A stretch of DNA of 9,228 bases from an uncultured Collinsella sp. (GTDB lineage Bacteria; Actinomycetota; Coriobacteriia; Coriobacteriales; Coriobacteriaceae): NCBI GenBank assembly GCA_902493615.1, contig CABUQK010000081.1, positions 1-9,228 of the forward strand, read 5' to 3'. A program made the translations under genes and the position numbers. The first letter of the stretch is position 1; the number at the start of each line of letters is the position of its first letter. Shown piece by piece: positions 1-4,375 of this stretch. The notes beneath the pieces were generated by a model. It saw only the letters and a list, made by a program, of their open reading frames with translations, did not search any database and was not told where the DNA came from.

Positions 1-690
1 GACGACATCCCCATCATCCGTGGCTCCGCTCTGGGCGCTCTCGAGGGCGACGCCAAGTGGATGGACGCCATTCGCGAGCTCATGAAGGCCGTCGACGAGT
101 ACATCCCGACGCCTGCTCGTAACAACGACCTCCCGTTCCTGATGGCCGTTGAGGACGTTATGACCATCTCCGGCCGTGGTACCGTTGCTACTGGCCGTGT
201 CGAGCGCGGTGAGCTCAAGCTCAACGAGCCCGTCGAGATCGTCGGCATCAAGGATACCCAGAACACCGTCGTTACCGGTATCGAGATGTTCCGTAAGTCC
301 ATGGACTTCTGCGAGGCTGGCGACAACGTCGGTCTGCTGCTCCGCGGCATCAAGCGTGAGGACATCGAGCGCGGCCAGGTTCTCTGCAAGCCCGGTTCGG
401 TTACCCCGCACACCAAGTTCACCGGCGAGATCTACGTTCTGACCAAGGAGGAGGGCGGCCGTCACACCCCGTTCTTCGATGGTTATCGTCCTCAGTTCTA
501 CTTCCGTACCACCGACGTTACCGGTACGGTCAAGCTCCCCGAGGGCACCGAGATGGCTATGCCTGGTGACCACATCACCATCGAGGGCGACCTCATCCAC
601 CCGATCGCCATGGAGGAGGGCCTGCGCTTCGCTATCCGCGAGGGTGGCCACACCGTCGGTTCGGGCATCGTCTCCACGATCATTGAGTAA
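1..690 (+). CDS. tuf: Elongation factor Tu, C-terminal 229 residues (5' end outside window)
   Basis: EF-Tu is the GTPase that delivers aminoacyl-tRNA to the ribosomal A site. The reading frame is open from base 1, with no start in the window, and ends at TAA 688-690. The visible part corresponds to about residue 165 onward of a roughly 395-residue protein: the end of the G domain (IIRGSALGALEGDAKW), then beta-barrel domains II and III. Diagnostic stretches are GRGTVATGRVERG, GGRHTPFFDGYRPQFYFRTTDVTG and HPIAMEEGLRFAIREGG. The Gln, Arg and Thr of the QFYFRTT segment and the Gly of the EGGRHTP segment, positions known from elfamycin resistance work, are unchanged. One difference is a His (codon 649-651) where E. 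coli has Arg381. Domains II and III contact tRNA and EF-Ts. An internal ATG at 61 is not the start, because homology continues upstream of it. A strong terminator lies 27 bases after the stop, so tuf probably ends its own transcription unit. Confidence 0.98.
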   Translation, partial: DDIPIIRGSALGALEGDAKWMDAIRELMKAVDEYIPTPARNNDLPFLMAVEDVMTISGRGTVATGRVERGELKLNEPVEIVGIKDTQNTVVTGIEMFRKSMDFCEAGDNVGLLLRGIKREDIERGQVLCKPGSVTPHTKFTGEIYVLTKEEGGRHTPFFDGYRPQFYFRTTDVTGTVKLPEGTEMAMPGDHITIEGDLIHPIAMEEGLRFAIREGGHTVGSGIVSTIIE

Positions 691-717
691 ATTAGCTCTT
701 TGATATAGCTGACTTAG

Positions 718-752
718 AGAACCCGGCACTTATATGGGTGCCGGGTTCTTTT
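718..752 (+). terminator. Rho-independent terminator of tuf
   Basis: A perfect 12-bp stem (718-729 AGAACCCGGCAC with 738-749 GTGCCGGGTTCT) encloses an 8-base loop and is followed by a T-rich run (TTT, after TTCT inside the stem). It begins 27 bases after the tuf stop codon and separates tuf from the rpmG unit. Confidence 0.9.
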
Positions 753-894
753 CTGCAATGGATATTGAGCCGTTGCTGGTGTCGAGAGGATCGATAATGG
801 TCCTGGATGCACCGTCGATTAGCTCTCGATGGCTTCATTGATGTGTTCCAAATATGAATGGATCCACCGAGAACCAATTGACTCGAGGTTTTCA

Positions 895-924
895 TTGACA
901 GCACTTACGTGGAGCTGATAAAGT
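895..924 (+). promoter_or_regulatory. Promoter of the rpmG-trnW-secE-nusG unit
   Basis: A consensus -35 box TTGACA lies at 895-900. The -10 can be read as GATAAA (917-922, 16-base spacer) or as an extended element TG-A-TAAAGT (916-924, 18-base spacer). Either predicts a start near 929-931 and a leader of about 40 bases before rpmG. The position just after the tuf terminator fits an independent promoter for the downstream genes. A 10-base palindrome CCCGTACGGG (936-945) lies in the early transcript and has unknown meaning. Confidence 0.7.
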
Positions 925-969
925 AACAACTCGTGCCCGTACGGGGCGGAAATGAAAGGTTCAGGATAC

Positions 970-1119
970 ATGCGTACTCTAGTTACTCTTGCGTGCACTG
1001 AGTGCAAGCGCCGCAACTATACGACCACCAAGAACAAGTCGACCATGCCTGATCGTATGGAGATCAAGAAGTATTGCCCCTGGTGCCGTCACCACACGCT
1101 GCACAAAGAGACTCGCTAG
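970..1119 (+). CDS. rpmG: 50S ribosomal protein L33 (zinc-binding type)
   Basis: L33 is a small protein of the large ribosomal subunit near the E site. This is a 49-residue frame starting MRTLVTLACTECKRRNY and ending HTLHKETR, with TAG at 1117-1119; family members are usually 49-55 residues. It keeps both zinc-ribbon cysteine pairs, C9-x-x-C12 and C36-P-W-C39, so it is the C+ form expected to bind zinc. Many bacteria also carry a cysteine-free paralogue that is induced when zinc is scarce; none is visible here. The Shine-Dalgarno is probably AAAGG at 955-959, about 10 bases before the ATG. It is the first gene after the promoter at 895-924, and the tRNA begins 13 bases after its stop. Confidence 0.95.
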   Translation: MRTLVTLACTECKRRNYTTTKNKSTMPDRMEIKKYCPWCRHHTLHKETR

Positions 1120-1132
1120 TCTCTAGTCACAT

Positions 1133-1208
1133 ACGCCAGTAGTTCAATTGGTAGAGCATCGGTCTCCAAAACCGAGTGTTGAGGGTTCGAGTCCTTCCTG
1201 GCGTGCCA
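1133..1208 (+). tRNA. trnW: tRNA-Trp (anticodon CCA), 3' CCA encoded
   Basis: This is a complete 76-base cloverleaf. Acceptor arms are 1133-1139 ACGCCAG and 1198-1204 CTGGCGT. The D arm is GTTC/GAGC with the AATTGGTA loop. The anticodon arm TCGGT/ACCGA encloses CTCCAAA, giving anticodon CCA. The T arm GAGGG/CCTTC encloses TTCGAGT. Discriminator G1205 is the base TrpRS expects, and the terminal CCA (1206-1208) is encoded. The gene has no promoter of its own between the rpmG stop and its 5' end, so it is probably processed from the rpmG transcript. A tRNA-Trp between rpmG and secE is a recurrent arrangement in bacteria. Confidence 0.97.
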
Positions 1209-1217
1209 GTCATTATT

Positions 1218-1245
1218 CCGTAAGCTCCCACTTGGGGGCTTACGG
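1218..1245 (+). terminator. Hairpin between tRNA-Trp and secE (weak terminator or processing site)
   Basis: A 12-bp stem (1218-1229 CCGTAAGCTCCC with 1234-1245 GGGGGCTTACGG, one T-G pair) has a 4-base loop ACTT. Only three T follow (1246-1248), so it would be a leaky terminator at best. It starts 9 bases after the tRNA and ends 39 bases before secE. It could lower readthrough into secE-nusG or mark the 3' processing end of the tRNA. A TATAAG at 1256-1261 could be a -10 for a secE promoter, but I see no convincing -35. Confidence 0.5.
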
Positions 1246-1284
1246 TTTACTCATGTATAAGCGCATTGCGCGGAGGTAACCCAA

Positions 1285-1623
1285 ATGGCCAACAAGAAGA
1301 ACAAGAAGAAGGCTCAGCAGCCGGCACCTGCCAACAAAGCTGCCGCCAACTCCAAGGTTGAGGCCAAGAAGGCCGTTGCCAAGAAGAACGAGAAGGCTGC
1401 GAAGTCCAAGAAGAACGAGAAGCCTGGTTTCTTCGCCCGCACCAAGAAGTATTTCGCTTCGGTCAAGTCCGAGATGAAGCGTGTCACGTGGCCCGATAAG
1501 AAGGAGCTCGTGAACTACTCGGTTGTTGTTTGCGCTTCTCTGATCGTCGTCGGCGTCGTCATCGCTCTGCTCGATGCTGGCTTTGGCGAGGCTCTTGCTC
1601 TGTTCTCTGGATTGAGGGGCTAA
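1285..1623 (+). CDS. secE: Preprotein translocase subunit SecE
   Basis: SecE is the small essential membrane subunit that clamps the SecY protein-conducting channel. The 112-residue frame has a long Lys/Ala-rich hydrophilic N-terminus (about residues 1-46, with runs such as NKKNKKKAQQ). The conserved amphipathic segment FFARTKKYFASVKSEMKRVTWPDKKEL (48-75, read in two parts: FFARTKKYFASV and KSEMKRVTWPDKKEL) is followed by a single transmembrane helix at about 77-96 (NYSVVVCASLIVVGVVIALL). The KRVTWP motif is the family signature. A one-helix SecE is normal outside enterobacteria, and charged N-terminal extensions are common in actinobacteria. GGAGG at 1272-1276, 8 bases before ATG, fixes the start. 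The stop TAA at 1621-1623 lies 3 bases before nusG, so the two are surely cotranscribed. Confidence 0.96.
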   Translation: MANKKNKKKAQQPAPANKAAANSKVEAKKAVAKKNEKAAKSKKNEKPGFFARTKKYFASVKSEMKRVTWPDKKELVNYSVVVCASLIVVGVVIALLDAGFGEALALFSGLRG

Positions 1624-1626
1624 ACC

Positions 1627-2163
1627 ATGTCTAAGCGTTGGTACGTCGTTCACACTTACTCTGGATACGAGAACCGCGTTAAGTCCGATCTCGAGCATCG
1701 CATCGAGACTATGGGCATGCAGGACCGTATCTTTGATATCGAGATTCCTATGGAGCGCGTCACCGAGATTAAAGAGGGTGGCAAGCGTGAGACCAAGGAT
1801 TCCAAGATCTTCCCGGGTTATGTCCTGGTCCGCATGGAGATGGATGACGATGCTTGGACGTGTGTTCGTAACACGCCTGGCGTCACCGGTTTCCTAGGCG
1901 GCAACGGCAAGCCCGCTCCGCTTTCCCGCGACGAGTACAACAAGATGACTCGTCGTCCCGGTAAGGGCGATTCGCCCAAGCGCACCTCGGTTGATATTGA
2001 GGTCGGTACGTCCGTCCGCGTCACCGATGGCCCGCTTACCGACTTTGATGGCAAGGTCTCCGAGGTTAACACCGAGGCTGGCAAGCTCAAGGTCACGCTG
2101 ATGATCTTTGGCCGCGAGACGCCGGTCGAGCTCGACTTTAACCAGGTCGCTGTCATCGCTTAA
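1627..2163 (+). CDS. nusG: Transcription termination/antitermination factor NusG
   Basis: NusG binds RNA polymerase, modulates pausing and elongation, and can link to Rho or to ribosomal S10. The 178-residue length is typical. The NGN domain spans about 1-110, starting KRWYVVHTYSGYENRVK with the IEIPMERV strand and the KIFPGYVLVRM segment. A short basic linker (about 109-122, RRPGKGDSPKRT) leads to the KOW domain (about 127-178) with VRVTDGPLTDFDGKVSEVN and the conserved tail FGRETPVELDFNQV. The Shine-Dalgarno GAGGGG (1614-1619) lies inside the end of secE, so translation of the two is tightly linked. No terminator is visible before rplK; the 114-base spacer holds only weak possible structure. 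Confidence 0.97.
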   Translation: MSKRWYVVHTYSGYENRVKSDLEHRIETMGMQDRIFDIEIPMERVTEIKEGGKRETKDSKIFPGYVLVRMEMDDDAWTCVRNTPGVTGFLGGNGKPAPLSRDEYNKMTRRPGKGDSPKRTSVDIEVGTSVRVTDGPLTDFDGKVSEVNTEAGKLKVTLMIFGRETPVELDFNQVAVIA

Positions 2164-2283
2164 GTTTTCGTCCGTTCGCGCGAGCGTGCTTCTTCTGTGA
2201 CTGCTCATCTCAGGAGTGCTTCTAACACGTGCGTGCTTACGATATAGCAAGTACTTCACACTCGTGATTCGAAAGGAATGACC

Positions 2284-2712
2284 ATGGCTGAGAAGAAGGT
2301 TGCCAACGTCATTAAGCTCCAGATTCCTGCTGGTGCAGCAAACCCCGCTCCTCCCGTCGGCCCCGCCCTGGGCGCTGCTGGCGTGAACATCATGCAGTTC
2401 TGCCAGGCCTTTAACGCCGAGACGCAGGACAAGAAGGGTGACATCATCCCCGTTGAGATCTCTGTCTACGAGGACAAGTCCTTCTCCTTCATCACCAAGA
2501 CCCCGCCGGCGGCTCACCTTATCAAGAAGGAGTTGAACCTCAAGTCTGGTTCCGCTAAGCCCCAGGCTGACAAGGTTGGTCAGCTCTCCCAGGAGCAGCT
2601 CACCAAGATCGCCGAGATCAAGATGCCGGACCTCAATGCCAACGACATTGACGCCGCCAAGAAGATCATCGCCGGTACCGCCCGTTCCATGGGCGTCACC
2701 ATCGCTGAGTAG
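2284..2712 (+). CDS. rplK: 50S ribosomal protein L11
   Basis: L11 forms the GTPase-associated centre with 23S rRNA, where elongation factors act and where thiopeptide antibiotics bind. From ATG 2284 it is 142 residues, the usual family length. The N-terminal domain (KLQIPAGAANPAPPVGPALG, NIMQFCQAFN) carries the proline-rich segment involved in thiopeptide and factor response. The C-terminal rRNA-binding domain includes TKTPPAAHLIKK and ends in IAGTARSMGVTIAE. An in-frame ATG at 2278 would add Met-Thr. I prefer 2284 because AGGA (2274-2277) touches the first ATG but sits 6 bases before the second, and L11 commonly starts MA-. The stop is TAG 2710-2712. rplA follows after a structured 117-base spacer. 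Confidence 0.96.
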   Translation: MAEKKVANVIKLQIPAGAANPAPPVGPALGAAGVNIMQFCQAFNAETQDKKGDIIPVEISVYEDKSFSFITKTPPAAHLIKKELNLKSGSAKPQADKVGQLSQEQLTKIAEIKMPDLNANDIDAAKKIIAGTARSMGVTIAE

Positions 2713-2725
2713 CGATTTCTTATGG

Positions 2726-2779
2726 TAACGGCGGGTGCTCCGACCGGGGCGCCCGTTAAATGTGTGCAATAGGGCACAC
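2726..2779 (+). promoter_or_regulatory. Two tandem hairpins in the rplK-rplA spacer
   Basis: Hairpin one pairs 2733-2741 (GGGTGCTCC) with 2746-2754 (GGGGCGCCC) across a GACC loop, using two G-T pairs. It is extended by TAAC 2726-2729 with GTTA 2755-2758 across a bulged GGC. Hairpin two pairs GTGTGC 2762-2767 with GCACAC 2774-2779. Neither is followed by a T run, so they are not terminators. They lie directly upstream of the putative L1 site and may be part of one leader structure that controls rplA or stabilises the mRNA. Function is not established. Confidence 0.5.
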
Positions 2780-2786
2780 GATACGA

Positions 2787-2821
2787 TGTGGGAGGGCTCA
2801 CGCCCGTTTAACCACAGGAGG
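2787..2821 (+). promoter_or_regulatory. Putative L1-binding autoregulatory site overlapping the rplA ribosome binding site
   Basis: Outer stem: TGTGG 2787-2791 with CCACA 2812-2816. Asymmetric internal loop: GA (2792-2793) against GTTTAA (2806-2811). Inner stem: GGGC 2794-2797 with GCCC 2802-2805 and a TCAC loop. The Shine-Dalgarno AGGAGG (2816-2821) shares A2816 with the stem. The 5' strand GTGGGAGG is like the L1 site in 23S rRNA (GUGGGAGGC...AAAUACCAC). The GA/six-base loop layout matches what I recall of the L1-bound operon mRNA from Thermus. Free L1 binding here would be expected to block rplA translation. The structure is seen in the sequence; the protein that binds it is inferred. Confidence 0.7.
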
Positions 2822-2829
2822 TAATGCAC

Positions 2830-3537
2830 ATGGCTAAGCATGGTAAGAGCTATAACGCCGCTGCCGAGAAGATCGACCGCGCCACGCTCTACACCCCCCT
2901 TCAGGCTGCCAAGCTCATCAAGGAGCTCGACACCGCCAAGTTCGACGAGACCGTCGAGGCTCACTTCCGTCTGGGCATCGATACTCGTAAGGCTGACCAG
3001 AACATCCGTGGTTCCATCTCCCTGCCCCACGGCACCGGCAAGACCGTTCGTGTTGCCGTCTTCGCCGAGGGCGAGAAGGCCCGTGAGGCTGAGGCTGCCG
3101 GCGCCGACATCATCGGTTCCGACGAGCTCGTCGCCCAGATTCAGAAGGGCGAGATCAACTTCGACGCCGCTATCGCTACGCCGAACATGATGGCCAAGGT
3201 TGGCCGCATCGGTAAGATCCTTGGTCCCCGTGGCCTCATGCCGAACCCCAAGCTCGGCACCGTGACCATGGACGTCGCCAAGATGGTCTCCGAGCTCAAG
3301 GCTGGCCGCGTTGAGTACCGCGCCGACCGCTACGGCATCTGCCACGTGCCCCTGGGCAAGAAGTCCTTCTCTGAGCAGCAGCTCGTCGAGAACTACGCTG
3401 CCCTGTACACCGAGATTCTGCGCGTCAAGCCCTCTTCTGCTAAGGGCAAGTACGTCAAGTCCATCTCCGTGTCTTCCACCATGGGCCCTGGCGTCAAGGT
3501 CGATCCCGCTGTCCAGCGTGACTTTCTGGCTGAGTAA
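2830..3537 (+). CDS. rplA: 50S ribosomal protein L1
   Basis: L1 binds the mobile L1 stalk of 23S rRNA near the E site and in many bacteria represses its own operon. From ATG 2830 it has 235 residues, the normal length (about 230). Domain I holds the N- and C-terminal parts, and domain II is the inserted middle. The signature GRIGKILGPRGLMPNPK (125-141) plus LGTVT, together with HFRLGIDTRKADQNIRGSISLPHGTGK, make the call secure. The C-terminus has KYVKSISVSSTMGPGVKVD. ATG 2824, in frame, would give Met-His-Met. AGGAGG (2816-2821) is only 2 bases from it but 8 from 2830, and MAKHGK is a usual L1 start. The stop is TAA 3535-3537. A terminator follows, so rplJ and rplL are not directly downstream. 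Confidence 0.96.
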   Translation: MAKHGKSYNAAAEKIDRATLYTPLQAAKLIKELDTAKFDETVEAHFRLGIDTRKADQNIRGSISLPHGTGKTVRVAVFAEGEKAREAEAAGADIIGSDELVAQIQKGEINFDAAIATPNMMAKVGRIGKILGPRGLMPNPKLGTVTMDVAKMVSELKAGRVEYRADRYGICHVPLGKKSFSEQQLVENYAALYTEILRVKPSSAKGKYVKSISVSSTMGPGVKVDPAVQRDFLAE

Positions 3538-3573
3538 CTGCTAGTTACTGCCTGAGCAAAGCAAGCATTGCTA

Positions 3574-3612
3574 AAGAAACCCGGTTCCGCCTCGTGTGGG
3601 ACCGGGTTTCTT
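3574..3612 (+). terminator. Rho-independent terminator after rplA
   Basis: A 15-bp stem (3574-3588 AAGAAACCCGGTTCC with 3598-3612 GGGACCGGGTTTCTT, one T-G pair) encloses a 9-base loop GCCTCGTGT. The T-rich 3' arm supplies the uridine run. It ends the ribosomal unit 36 bases after rplA and faces the converging minus-strand gene, whose own hairpin starts 15 bases further on. Confidence 0.9.
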
Positions 3613-3627
3613 GCTATCGCGTGCCAA

Positions 3628-3666
3628 AACCACCTCAAAGGGGACAGCGTCCCCTTTGAGGTGGTT
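3628..3666. repeat. Perfect 18-bp palindrome, REP-like copy A, probable terminator for the minus-strand gene
   Basis: The arms AACCACCTCAAAGGGGAC (3628-3645) and its exact complement (3649-3666) are separated by AGC. On the minus strand the palindrome is followed by TTTT (with 3629-3626), so it can terminate the phosphoesterase transcript. The last two bases of the right arm are part of that gene's TAA stop (3665-3667). The core CAAAGGGGAC...CCTTTG is shared with copy B at 6344-6382, which points to a dispersed palindromic element and not a chance terminator. Confidence 0.8.
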
Positions 3667-4375
3667 ACCAGGGTGTTCTGGCGGTAGAGGACTCAATGGC
3701 CTCGTGGCGCTTGAGCTCGCGGCGCATGGTTTGCGAGTTGAGCCAGGCTGCCTGCCAGCCACGGATGGGGTAGCGCGTCTGGTCGAGCTCAAACTGCGTA
3801 TAGCCGCAGGCGTTGATGATCGTCGTTCCACACACATGCTGCCGCTCACGCTGAAAATCGTAACCGTAGCTTTGGTGTACATGCCCATGCACCATGTAGT
3901 CGGCTCCCCAGGACTCAAGCGCCGTGTTAAAGCACTCAAACCCTCGATGCGGTAGATCGTCCAGATCACCCATACCGGCGGCGGGCGCATGGGTAAGCAG
4001 AATGTCGCACCCGCCGACCATCCTAACCTTACGCGACAGCTTACGCATACGCTTGGACATCTCACGTTCGGTGTACATGTTGGCGCCGTCGCGATAACGC
4101 ATGGACCCGCCAAGGCCCGCAATGCGAATCCCTCGGTACGTGTACACGCTGTCTTCTACGCAGATACATCCGCCCGGTGCATGACGTGCGTAGCGGTCAT
4201 CGTGATTGCCACGCACGTAGATGAGCGGTTTGTTGATGACCGTAACCAAAAACTCAAGATAGTCCGGGTCCAGATCGCCGGCGGACAAAATCAGGTCGAC
4301 GCCCTCAAAGCGTTCCTTGCGAAAGCACTCCCAAAGGCATCGTTCTTCGGTATCGGCTATGGCAAGGATTTTCAT
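3665..4375 (-). CDS. Calcineurin-like metallophosphoesterase of unknown substrate
   Basis: A 236-residue cytoplasmic protein with no signal peptide. Metallophosphoesterase motifs in order: D8-T-E10 in place of the usual D-x-H, GD at 33-34 (SAGDLDPDY), GNHD at 56-59 (YVRGNHDDRY), TH at 128-129 (ILLTHAPAAGMGD), and GHVH at 164-167. These would hold a two-metal centre that hydrolyses a phosphoester. The D-x-E first motif seems to be a feature of a family I recall from Clostridia and Coriobacteria (start MKIL, then SAGDL and YVRGNHD), so it is probably not an inactivating change; the family has no known substrate. The ATG overlaps the TGA of the upstream fusion gene as ATGA. There is no clear Shine-Dalgarno, so translation is likely coupled. 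The TAA stop is built into the palindrome at 3628-3666. Confidence 0.85.
   Translation of the reverse strand: MKILAIADTEERCLWECFRKERFEGVDLILSAGDLDPDYLEFLVTVINKPLIYVRGNHDDRYARHAPGGCICVEDSVYTYRGIRIAGLGGSMRYRDGANMYTEREMSKRMRKLSRKVRMVGGCDILLTHAPAAGMGDLDDLPHRGFECFNTALESWGADYMVHGHVHQSYGYDFQRERQHVCGTTIINACGYTQFELDQTRYPIRGWQAAWLNSQTMRRELKRHEAIESSTARTPW

Noticed and set aside
759..842. Short plus-strand frame (27 codons, MDIEPLLVS...) between tuf and rpmG
   Set aside because: No Shine-Dalgarno, no similarity I recognise, and it overlaps the imperfect hairpin; nothing supports translation.
936..945. CCCGTACGGG palindrome in the rpmG leader as an operator
   Set aside because: A 10-base GC palindrome is expected by chance at modest frequency in this composition, and no second copy is seen.
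692..1016. Minus-strand frames between tuf and rpmG
   Set aside because: They run through the tuf terminator, promoter and rpmG, without a ribosome binding site or a protein pattern.
1894..3345. Open frame of 483 codons on the minus strand across nusG, rplK and rplA
   Set aside because: It is fully antisense to three certain ribosomal/transcription genes, and the low-complexity Leu/Gly/Val/Asp composition is typical of a shadow of GC-rich coding DNA.
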